5,090 nucleotides of DNA from a bacterium (lineage in GTDB: Bacteria > Chlamydiota > Chlamydiia > Chlamydiales > FEN-1388): assembly GCA_021811115.1 (NCBI GenBank), contig JAJZPP010000069.1:1-5090 (forward strand), written 5' to 3'. The position numbers were made by a program, and so were the translations under genes. Shown piece after piece: positions 1-5,090 of this stretch. Numbering within the stretch: position 1 is the first letter of the stretch; each line of letters starts with the position of its first letter. Below the pieces are notes generated by a model. It searched no databases and was not told where the DNA came from. It saw only the letters and a list, made by a program, of their open reading frames with translations.

Positions 1-62
1 GGATTGTTGATGAGATTTCAGCACGCGAATCGACAGCAGAACTGCTTGGCTGTCGTGTCTAG
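1..62 (+). CDS. Possible C-terminal tail of an upstream gene (partial)
   Basis: The frame whose first full codon is at 3 reads IVDEISARESTAELLGCRV and stops at TAG 60-62. The mix of charged and hydrophobic residues looks like the end of a real soluble protein, and a perfect 6-bp hairpin follows 12 bases after the stop, as might be expected at a gene end. Nineteen residues are too few to name a family. A competing frame is open from 4 to 234, but its translation is rich in Arg, Leu and Ser without recognisable motifs. I favour the short tail only weakly. It would be a 5'-truncated gene entering from the left edge. Confidence 0.3.
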   Translation, partial: IVDEISARESTAELLGCRV

Positions 63-74
63 ACGTGGTCTACA

Positions 75-89
75 CCACTCCTTGAGTGG
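75..89 (+). terminator. Small hairpin, possible weak terminator
   Basis: CCACTC (75-80), loop CTT, GAGTGG (84-89) form a perfect 6-bp stem. It lies just downstream of the possible gene end at 62. There is no U-tract directly after the stem; the first T-run (TTTTT, 112-116) is more than 20 bases away. It is therefore not a canonical intrinsic terminator and may be a chance inverted repeat. Confidence 0.25.
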
Positions 90-110
90 CGAATGTTCAG
101 ATTTGTCTAG

Positions 111-335
111 ATTTTTAGGAGCGGTTCATCAGGGTTTTCTGGTAATAAGCGGATCACGATTCGCAAAGCGGTATCTGCCTCTCCTCTCCCTCTTGCCGAT
201 GCGTGTTATTCTGCAATTGAGATTTTCCCTGTAAACCCAAAAAAGGGAGGACACCACGATGACACGGAGGAAGGGTTCATTGAATGTGTCCAATTTGCCA
301 TTAGAGAGTCAAAAGAGGAATTTACCATGAGATAA
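111..335 (+). other. Open frame without a start codon; possible gene remnant
   Basis: Between the stops TAG 108-110 and TAA 333-335 one frame is open for 74 codons. Its later part has a protein-like composition: it contains KRITIRKAVSASPLPLADAC, then a segment with DDTEEGFIECVQF, and ends IRESKEEFTMR. No ATG, GTG or TTG occurs in frame before the final codons (the only ATG is at 327), so it cannot start normally inside the window. It could be the remains of a gene that lost its 5' end, a gene broken by frameshifts, or an accidental open frame. I do not recognise a family. It overlaps the small ORF at 259-330 in another frame, and at most one of the two can be a normal gene. Confidence 0.25.
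259..330 (+). CDS. Candidate 23-residue small ORF / leader peptide
   Basis: ATG at 259 follows a strong Shine-Dalgarno sequence GGGAGG (245-250) at 8 bases, the best ribosome binding site in the first 500 bases. The product would be 23 residues, starting MTRRKGSLNV and ending SQKRNLP, basic, with no signal peptide or membrane segment. The TGA stop overlaps another ATG (327) that codes only for Met-Arg-stop. It lies about 50 bases before the earliest start of the coiled-coil gene, so a leader-peptide role is conceivable. No attenuator hairpin is obvious between them, and conservation is unknown. Confidence 0.2.
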   Translation: MTRRKGSLNVSNLPLESQKRNLP

Positions 336-379
336 GGTTGGAAAATTTCCTTTGCGGTCGTGGCTCCTTGTGTTGAATT

Positions 380-1204
380 TTGCTTCTCAACCGAGACATA
401 GGTGTGCGATCGTCGGAGGAAAGGAGCGTCGGTCCGCCGGAATTCTCTCTTCTCATTCCTAATGTCTTTTCAGAGAAACATCATATCAGCCATAATGCTT
501 CTATATCCATAAGGAACGGGAGGTTGATTGTGGAAGCTGTAGATCGAAAGACATGGGCGGGTCGGTTCGCTATTCTTTCTCCGTGGTTCGCTGATATCAT
601 GAATGTCGTCAAACGGGATTGCAAATCGGAGCATTTGCGCTTGGATCCTGTTTTTGTGAGGCAACATTTTGGCGGCGTGCCCCTTCACCGGATTACCCTC
701 GACGAGATGCGCGCCGTCTACATGCAGCAAATTCTCGGTGGCCACGCCAGACTGGGCGAGTTTGTCACCAACCGGTGGCTCTTCCGGAATATGGATATAT
801 ATAGATTTTTTGAAGATTCGCTCCAAAAAATATCTACGGAGTTTGAGAAGATTGCCGAGCTCTCTTTGGAGCAATCGGAGCCACTCATTGCGCAGGCGCT
901 TGAGAAGTTTGATATCGAAAAGGTCTTCTGTTTCATCACTTTAAATGAAGTGGCCATCCCGACGGAATTGTTTGAAAAACTCCAGCGGCAGGCGCTTGAG
1001 AGGCTTGCCGAGCGGCAGGAGCAGACCCCTGAAGAGGGGAGTAAAGAAGAGCTCCTTCGTCAAGAGATGGACCGAATCAAGGATCGGCATGAGAAGAAGC
1101 TTCAGGAGCTCACCAAGAAGCACCAGCAGGAGATTCAGCGGCTGCAGATTGAGGTTTCATCGCTCCGAGCCGATTTGAAAAAGGCCCTCAAAGCCAAGGT
1201 GTAG
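380..1204 (+). CDS. Uncharacterised protein with C-terminal coiled coil, upstream of tadA
   Basis: I do not recognise a family. As read from TTG 380 the product is 274 residues. Residues about 38-70 look like short beta strands, residues 80-180 look mostly helical with several aromatic and leucine positions, and residues about 197-272 are a highly charged Glu/Lys/Arg/Gln-rich region with heptad-like leucine spacing, strongly suggesting a coiled coil, with a lysine-rich end. No signal peptide or membrane helix is visible, so it is probably cytoplasmic or a secreted effector without a Sec signal. The start is uncertain: TTG 380 lacks a ribosome binding site and TGA at 374-376 blocks extension. 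GTG 530 sits 6 bases after GGGAGG (518-523) and would give 224 residues. The stop is 3 bases before the tadA start, implying one transcript. Chlamydial inclusion or type III proteins often contain coiled coils, but nothing here proves that role. Confidence 0.75.
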   Translation: MLLNRDIGVRSSEERSVGPPEFSLLIPNVFSEKHHISHNASISIRNGRLIVEAVDRKTWAGRFAILSPWFADIMNVVKRDCKSEHLRLDPVFVRQHFGGVPLHRITLDEMRAVYMQQILGGHARLGEFVTNRWLFRNMDIYRFFEDSLQKISTEFEKIAELSLEQSEPLIAQALEKFDIEKVFCFITLNEVAIPTELFEKLQRQALERLAERQEQTPEEGSKEELLRQEMDRIKDRHEKKLQELTKKHQQEIQRLQIEVSSLRADLKKALKAKV

Positions 1205-1207
1205 GGC

Positions 1208-1726
1208 ATGCATCAGGGATCTGATTTGCCTCCGCGTGAGCTCATTACTTCCGATGATGAGCGGTTTATGGTTGAAGCGTTGAAGGAGGCGTGGGAGGCG
1301 TTTTCTGCCGATGAGGTTCCCGTTGGGGCTGTGATGGTTTTTGATGGGAAGGTGATTGCGCGGGGACGCAATCAGGTTGAGCTGCTTCAGGATGCTACGG
1401 CCCACGCTGAGATGGTGACGGTGGGAAGTGCCTCGCAGGCACTTGGCGGATGGCGATTGGAGGGGTGCACGCTCTATTCGACGTTGGAGCCGTGTATCAT
1501 GTGTGCAGGGGCTCTTCTTTTATCCCGCGTCTCTCGTCTTGTTTGGGGGGCTCCAGATATTCGCCACGGGGCCAATGGCAGTCTGGTCGATCTGTTTGCC
1601 ATCAAACATCCGATGCATACTATCTCTGTGACGCCACGCCTGTTAACCGAGTGGTGTGCCAAGCCCTTGCAACGCTTCTTTCAAAAGAGGCGGCTGGATT
1701 CAAACGAAGGGTGTCCTTTGCTTTGA
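1208..1726 (+). CDS. tadA: tRNA(Arg) adenosine(34) deaminase TadA
   Basis: TadA deaminates A34 of tRNA-Arg(ACG) to inosine so that one tRNA reads CGU, CGC and CGA. It is a cytoplasmic zinc enzyme of the cytidine deaminase fold. The 172-residue product has the full signature: EVPVGAV (36-42), the zinc/proton-shuttle motif HAE at 66-68, the second zinc motif PCIMC at 95-99 within TLEPCIMCAGA, then GANGSLVDL (121-129) and a C-terminal LQRFFQKRR typical of TadA and not of cytosine or guanine deaminases. The first 15-20 residues extend slightly beyond the usual start; ATG 1268 is an alternative. AAGGTG (1196-1201) is a fair ribosome binding site for ATG 1208. It lies 3 bases after the coiled-coil gene, probably co-transcribed. 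Chlamydial copies have often been labelled cytosine deaminase (yfhC). Confidence 0.95.
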   Translation: MHQGSDLPPRELITSDDERFMVEALKEAWEAFSADEVPVGAVMVFDGKVIARGRNQVELLQDATAHAEMVTVGSASQALGGWRLEGCTLYSTLEPCIMCAGALLLSRVSRLVWGAPDIRHGANGSLVDLFAIKHPMHTISVTPRLLTEWCAKPLQRFFQKRRLDSNEGCPLL

Positions 1727-1863
1727 AGAAGCGGCCAGAAAACAGGAAGTGGAGAGCCTCTGGAGGTAGAGAGTTTTGTGAGAACTATGCTCCACGTGCA
1801 GCAATGCGGCGTGTAGAACCTTCGCAGGATGGTCTTGAGCGGCCAGTAGAACAGTTGTCCTCT

Positions 1864-2565
1864 TTATCTTCTCTGTGAAATTTTACTAATCAGGCTTTCA
1901 AACTCTGTAAGAGGGGCAATATGGCTGCGCAGCCTCCACCGGCCGACGCCCCACAAATAGGCGCTCAGAGCCATTCCAAGCATCATGATGAGGCGAGCCC
2001 ATTCTTTGGCAAACAACGGTTCAGCAGTTGTGGCAATCACAGCGACTAACAGGACGACAAACCGCGAAATCGGAATCCCTGCGAGGAAGAAAGGTCGCCC
2101 CTTGCTGTGAAGCAACGTCCAGAAGACAATCAGAGCCAGCGCCACTCCACTGAAGCTTGAGCAAGGAGGAGGGGTCGTGCCGAAGAGATGGGCTATACCA
2201 ACAAAGCAGGCGGATCCAACGATTGTCAGCTGTGCAAGGAAGTACAGAAAGTTCTTTGTGCCTAGGTACGAGTGGACAAAAGAGGCAATGGGAGTCAGGA
2301 AAAGATTGATGAGGAAGAGATCGAAAAGAGGAGAGAAGTGGATCCCGGGATAGGGGATTGTGAGCCATGAGGTGATGGGTTGCCAGAGTTTTGTCCAATC
2401 AAAGGAGGAAGAAAGTAAGAGAAATGTTGGTGGGATAGCTATCCAGTTGGAGAGGAAAAGTTGGTACCACACCGCGAAGAGAGCGGTGAACCAGAAGATG
2501 ATTTGTCTAAAGCGGCGGATGAGGGGGGAGTACATGGGAGCGTTCAATATATACATGCATTTCAT
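1864..2565 (-). CDS. Rhomboid-like polytopic membrane protein, probably without protease activity
   Basis: From the first ATG (2565) this is 233 residues with about six hydrophobic helices: roughly 21-39, 78-97, 106-127, 137-153, 159-181 and 189-206, ending in a charged tail. The order of features resembles the rhomboid fold: a WQ pair (61-62) after helix 1, then FSG (138-140) at the start of helix 4 where rhomboid proteases have GxSG, and WAR (189-191) in helix 6 where they have a His after Ala. The serine (139) is kept, but the first Gly of GxSG is Ser and the catalytic His is Arg191, so a protease is unlikely; a derlin/iRhom-like non-catalytic role is an inference. No good ribosome binding site is visible. 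TTG 2583 and ATG 2535 are alternative starts; all keep helix 1. It converges on tadA (137-base gap) and diverges from rpmE2. Confidence 0.8.
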   Translation of the reverse strand: MKCMYILNAPMYSPLIRRFRQIIFWFTALFAVWYQLFLSNWIAIPPTFLLLSSSFDWTKLWQPITSWLTIPYPGIHFSPLFDLFLINLFLTPIASFVHSYLGTKNFLYFLAQLTIVGSACFVGIAHLFGTTPPPCSSFSGVALALIVFWTLLHSKGRPFFLAGIPISRFVVLLVAVIATTAEPLFAKEWARLIMMLGMALSAYLWGVGRWRLRSHIAPLTEFESLISKISQRR

Positions 2566-2653
2566 AGTGATGGAATTGTACAAAGGTCCGTCTGTTTAAA
2601 TCTAGAGGTTTACCCGATCTGATCTATCAAATTAGTTTTTGAGGACGTACAGC

Positions 2654-2682
2654 TTGTGTGCCGGTTACTGATGTGATATACT
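2654..2682 (+). promoter_or_regulatory. Promoter for rpmE2-prfA-prmC
   Basis: TTGTGT (2654-2659) as -35 and TATACT (2677-2682) as -10 are separated by exactly 17 bases, and TG at 2674-2675 gives an extended -10 (TGATATACT). This fits the major vegetative sigma factor (sigma-66 in chlamydiae). The expected transcript start, around 2689, leaves a short leader of about 25 bases before ATG 2715. Confidence 0.6.
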
Positions 2683-2714
2683 GGTTCACAATTTGCAAAA
2701 TCTGTAGAGGGTAT

Positions 2715-3032
2715 ATGAAAAAGCAAGGACATCCAGAGTATCACGACGTTCTTTTTATCGATTCGTCTTCGGGGATGAAGTTCGTCTGCGGCACTACCGC
2801 CACATCTGATAAAACAGAAAATTACGAGGGCAAAGAGCTCCCCGTCATCGTCGTTCCCATCTCTTCCGCCTCTCACCCACTCTTTGTCGGCGGCAAGCAG
2901 TTTGTGGATGCCGAAGGACGCGTCGACCGATTTAAGAAACGGTACCAAATGGCAGCAAAACCGGCTCCTAAACCAGCTCCCAAGGTAGAAGAACCGAAGA
3001 AAGCAAAAGGTCGAGCCAAGAAAGTTGGATGA
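2715..3032 (+). CDS. rpmE2: 50S ribosomal protein L31 type B
   Basis: L31 binds at the 50S central protuberance and bridges to the 30S subunit. The 105-residue product has the L31 signature: MKKQGHPEY at the start, [15 protein letters not shown] (about 12-26), [17 protein letters not shown] (49-65) and [10 protein letters not shown] (68-77). The zinc CxxC pairs of type A proteins are absent; only one Cys (25) is present, so this is type B, as in chlamydiae. After residue 77 there is a 28-residue tail rich in Lys, Ala and Pro, including KPAPKPAPK, suited to RNA contact. I chose ATG 2715 over an upstream in-frame GTG (2658) because the family starts there, AGAGGG (2706-2711) precedes it, and the GTG lies inside the promoter. 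Its TGA overlaps the prfA ATG (ATGA). Confidence 0.95.
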   Translation: MKKQGHPEYHDVLFIDSSSGMKFVCGTTATSDKTENYEGKELPVIVVPISSASHPLFVGGKQFVDAEGRVDRFKKRYQMAAKPAPKPAPKVEEPKKAKGRAKKVG

Positions 3033-4123
3033 AAGTAGATATTGAACGGCTCCGGCAGAGTCTGCAGGAGGCGGAAGAGGAGCTTGGTAAAGAGAGCGTT
3101 CTTGCCGATAGGGAGCGGTTTCGCACCTGTACACGGGAACACTCCTTTCTCTCGAGCGTTCTGTCTGCCTGTGAGCAGCGAGCCGATGTAGAAAGGCGCC
3201 TTTCAGATGATCGTGAGCTGCTTAAAAGCGAGACCGATCCGGCCTTCATCGAAATCATTCAGGCTGAGATCGCTGATCTCGAACAACAGCTCCCAGGACT
3301 CGCCCAGAAGATCGAGCACCTCTTGGTCCCCCCCGATCCTGATGATGATAAGACCTCTCTCGTAGAGTTGCGAGCCGGGACAGGTGGTCAGGAGGCGATG
3401 CTCTTTGTCGCCGACTGTGTTCGCATGTACGAGATGTACGCCACACGCATGGGTTGGAAAATAGAACCACTCTCTGCCACCCCTTCCGATTTGGGCGGAT
3501 TTAAAGAGTACATCATGGCTGTCTCCGGCAAAGGGTCGTACCGTCACTTGCGCCACGAGGCGGGCACCCATCGCGTGCAGCGAGTGCCTGCAACCGAAGC
3601 GCAGGGGCGTATCCACACCTCAACCATCACTGTGGCTGTCCTCCTCGATGTTGAAGATTCTGCCAGTGATATTCAGTTGCAAGAGTCGGACATTCGGTTT
3701 GAGACGACTCGCTCCTCAGGGGCTGGTGGGCAGCATGTGAACAAAACCGACAGTGCCGTACGGCTAACCCATATCCCTACGGGCATTGTGGTCTTTTGTC
3801 AAGAAGAACGAAGCCAGCACAAGAATAAAGATAAGGCGATGCGCCTGTTGCGGGCCAAGGTCCGTGAGCTAGAGGAGCGGAAACGGAAGAGCGAAGAGGA
3901 TTCCCTCCGATTAGAGCAGGTAGGAAGTGGGGATCGCTCCGAGAAAATCCGCACGTATAATTACCCCCAAAACCGTGTGACAGACCATCGCGTCAACCTT
4001 ACCCGTTACGATCTAGACCATGTCATGGATGGGGATCTTGAAGATTTTTCGACCGCCCTGGTGGCGTGGGGTTTTCAATCAAAGGTGGCCCGTCCTGCCT
4101 ACCCATGGATAGTTGAGTCATGA
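3029..4123 (+). CDS. prfA: Peptide chain release factor 1 (RF1)
   Basis: RF1 reads UAA and UAG in the ribosomal A site and triggers peptide release. The 364-residue length is normal. In order: a helical, coiled-coil-like domain 1 (1-105), ELRAGTGG (113-120), the stop-codon anticodon motif PAT at 187-189 inside [14 protein letters not shown] (which marks RF1 and not RF2), and the catalytic GGQ at 233-235 in [31 protein letters not shown] (here [12 protein letters not shown], 259-270), [15 protein letters not shown] and PQNRVTDHR follow as in all RF1 proteins. One oddity is GGQ instead of the usual GGD/GGE at 119-121, creating a second GGQ. ATG 3029 overlaps the rpmE2 stop and no strong ribosome binding site is visible, so translational coupling is likely. 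Its stop overlaps the prmC start. Confidence 0.98.
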   Translation: MKVDIERLRQSLQEAEEELGKESVLADRERFRTCTREHSFLSSVLSACEQRADVERRLSDDRELLKSETDPAFIEIIQAEIADLEQQLPGLAQKIEHLLVPPDPDDDKTSLVELRAGTGGQEAMLFVADCVRMYEMYATRMGWKIEPLSATPSDLGGFKEYIMAVSGKGSYRHLRHEAGTHRVQRVPATEAQGRIHTSTITVAVLLDVEDSASDIQLQESDIRFETTRSSGAGGQHVNKTDSAVRLTHIPTGIVVFCQEERSQHKNKDKAMRLLRAKVRELEERKRKSEEDSLRLEQVGSGDRSEKIRTYNYPQNRVTDHRVNLTRYDLDHVMDGDLEDFSTALVAWGFQSKVARPAYPWIVES

Positions 4124-5090
4124 GGCTCTTGGGCGATACGGTTCGGCTTTCGGTCGAGTATGTCTCGCGTCGCAATGGCCGACCCCGTCATGAAGTTGAG
4201 GAGTGGATTGCCTCAGCGCTCCACATGAGACGGCTTGATCTGTACCTCTCCTACGATCGTCCGCTTACAGAGGCAGAGCTTTCTTCTATTCGACCTGGAT
4301 TGGTTCGAATGGCTGGCGGAGAGCCTCTTGCTCACATTCTCGGCAGAGCCCCCTTTTATGGACATGAGTTTATAGTGTCGCCTGACGTCCTCATACCCCG
4401 TCCAGAGACCGAAACGCTTGTGGAGCGGGCGATCGCCTTTTGCCGGGCCCAACCGGCTGGGACCATTTTCGATGTGTGTACAGGATCGGGATGCATCGGA
4501 CTTTCTCTCAAAGCTGCTCTCCCAGAATGGAATGTGGAGCTTTCAGACATTTCTCACGAGGCAGTCAGCATAGCCAAAAGGAATGCGGCGCGCATGAACC
4601 TGTCTGTAGCGGTGCATCAGGGGGATCTATTAACCCCATTTTGCGGGAAAATAGCCTCTTGTATTACCTGTAACCCTCCCTACCTTTCGTCAGCGGAGTG
4701 GGAGGAGCTCGATCCAAGTGTCACGGCGTTTGAGCCCCGGCTCGCCCTCGAATCTGGCCCTACCGGAATAGAATTCTACGAACGGATGGTGGAATCGCTG
4801 CCTTCGTACCTATCTTCACCGGGACTTGTCTTATTTGAATGCAGCCCACAGCTGTGTGTCAAGGTTGCATCGATGTGTCGTCAGTTTTTCCACACGGAAA
4901 TCATCGACGATCTTTTTGGAAGGCAGCGTGTGGTCGCAGCATACAATTACGAGGTAAAATCGGGAGGCCATTCTCTAGCAGCAGGATACGACTTCCCCGT
5001 GTTAGAGGCCACAATAACTCCAAGGCAGAGATATCGAACGACAGTTCAGTCAGCGCTGCCACAACATCTTCTTCGGTGTTCGAGACAATC
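4120..5090 (+). CDS. prmC: Release factor glutamine methyltransferase PrmC (HemK), 3' end abnormal or disrupted
   Basis: PrmC methylates the GGQ glutamine of RF1 and RF2 using S-adenosylmethionine. ATG 4120 overlaps the prfA stop (ATGA). The frame is open for 323 codons to the window edge. An N-terminal helical substrate-binding domain (about 1-80) contains [15 protein letters not shown] (67-81), then [11 protein letters not shown] (92-102), the SAM-binding [13 protein letters not shown] (118-130), and the catalytic NPPY at 185-188, followed by [20 protein letters not shown] (204-223) and the terminal [10 protein letters not shown] (267-276). PrmC normally ends near that point (about 280-290 residues in total). 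Here nearly 50 further residues follow with no stop and no family resemblance, and they lie antisense to an NRPS-like frame. The true 3' end is therefore probably lost at about 4948-4970. The methyltransferase domain itself is complete. Confidence 0.92.
   Translation, partial: MRLLGDTVRLSVEYVSRRNGRPRHEVEEWIASALHMRRLDLYLSYDRPLTEAELSSIRPGLVRMAGGEPLAHILGRAPFYGHEFIVSPDVLIPRPETETLVERAIAFCRAQPAGTIFDVCTGSGCIGLSLKAALPEWNVELSDISHEAVSIAKRNAARMNLSVAVHQGDLLTPFCGKIASCITCNPPYLSSAEWEELDPSVTAFEPRLALESGPTGIEFYERMVESLPSYLSSPGLVLFECSPQLCVKVASMCRQFFHTEIIDDLFGRQRVVAAYNYEVKSGGHSLAAGYDFPVLEATITPRQRYRTTVQSALPQHLLRCSRQ
4901..5090 (-). pseudogene. Fragment of an NRPS-type adenylation domain (A4 region), truncated
   Basis: The minus strand read from 5089 is open down to TGA at 4903-4901, 62 residues, entering from beyond the window. 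It contains EEDVVAAL, then [16 protein letters not shown] followed by SRILLLEN. This matches the A4 (FDxS) region of adenylation domains of nonribosomal peptide synthetases, which activate amino acids as adenylates for loading onto a carrier protein; FDIS is encoded at 5038-5027. The similarity ends at about 4970. The remaining about 20 residues are antisense to the prmC C-terminus and are not NRPS-like. Everything after A4 (A5-A10, carrier protein) is missing, so as read here it cannot work. It may be a genuine truncated gene convergent with prmC or a chimeric join. I could not run a search, so the family call rests on motif recognition. Confidence 0.6.

Noticed and set aside
57..111. GTCTAGA occurring twice (57-63 and 105-111)
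   Set aside because: Seven-base words with a palindromic core recur easily; there is no further copy or context for a regulator site.
4..234. 76-codon plus-strand frame starting near the left edge
   Set aside because: It is rich in Arg, Leu and Ser with no motif; the alternative frames in this region look at least as protein-like. Kept only as an uncertainty.
470..874. 134-codon minus-strand open frame
   Set aside because: It lies antisense to the coiled-coil gene, has no recognisable motif and conflicts with the tight coupling of that gene to tadA on the plus strand.
1731..1854. Imperfect direct repeat GCGGCCAG + AAAACAG (1731) / TAGAACAG (1839)
   Set aside because: Only 8 bases are identical in a row, with one insertion and one mismatch after; this is within chance and no mobile element is nearby.
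1727..1863. Bidirectional terminator between tadA and the converging membrane protein gene
   Set aside because: A terminator is expected here, but I found no stem of useful length followed by a T-run on either strand; only weak short inverted repeats.
1450..1878. 142-codon plus-strand frame overlapping the end of tadA
   Set aside because: More than half is an out-of-frame reading of clear TadA coding sequence, and the rest is a low-complexity basic stretch without a family signature.
2572..2583. Possible -10 (TACAAT on the minus strand) for the membrane protein gene
   Set aside because: No acceptable -35 lies 16-18 bases upstream, and a start there would leave almost no leader before the first ATG.
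4440..4673. 77-codon plus-strand frame
   Set aside because: It is out of frame within the PrmC methyltransferase domain, whose DVCTGSG and NPPY motifs lie in the other frame.

Overview
The window looks like part of a chromosome from a member of the Chlamydiota, probably an environmental (chlamydia-related) lineage and not Chlamydiaceae. The main evidence is the tight run rpmE2 - prfA - prmC at 2715-5090. As I recall, it matches the C. trachomatis order L31 - RF1 - HemK (followed there by ffh). The L31 type B and RF1 proteins also read as chlamydial. Base composition looks close to half G+C by eye, higher than typical Chlamydia. No rRNA, tRNA, CRISPR array or insertion sequence was found.

Layout. 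Positions 1-379 hold no confident gene: a possible C-terminal tail of an upstream gene (to 62), a small hairpin, an open frame without a start (111-335) and a tiny ORF with a good ribosome binding site (259-330). Positions 380-1726 carry a two-gene plus-strand unit: an unrecognised protein with a C-terminal coiled coil, then tadA (tRNA adenosine deaminase). A minus-strand gene (1864-2565) converges on tadA and encodes a six-helix membrane protein with a rhomboid-like layout but without the catalytic histidine. A divergent intergenic region holds a convincing promoter for rpmE2. The genes rpmE2, prfA and prmC then follow with two 4-base ATGA overlaps, so they are probably co-transcribed and translationally coupled.

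How the genes connect. TadA makes the wobble inosine of tRNA-Arg. L31 is a ribosomal protein. RF1 (prfA) terminates translation at UAA/UAG. PrmC methylates the GGQ glutamine of RF1. The assigned genes are therefore almost all translation functions; the membrane protein is the outlier.

The most unusual point is the right edge. The prmC frame does not stop where the family normally ends (about 4947) and stays open to the window end. From about 4970 to 5090 the opposite strand instead encodes what reads as the A4 region of a nonribosomal peptide synthetase adenylation domain. Either a truncated NRPS gene lies convergent to prmC and has broken its 3' end, or the sequence is chimeric there. I cannot distinguish these from the sequence alone.
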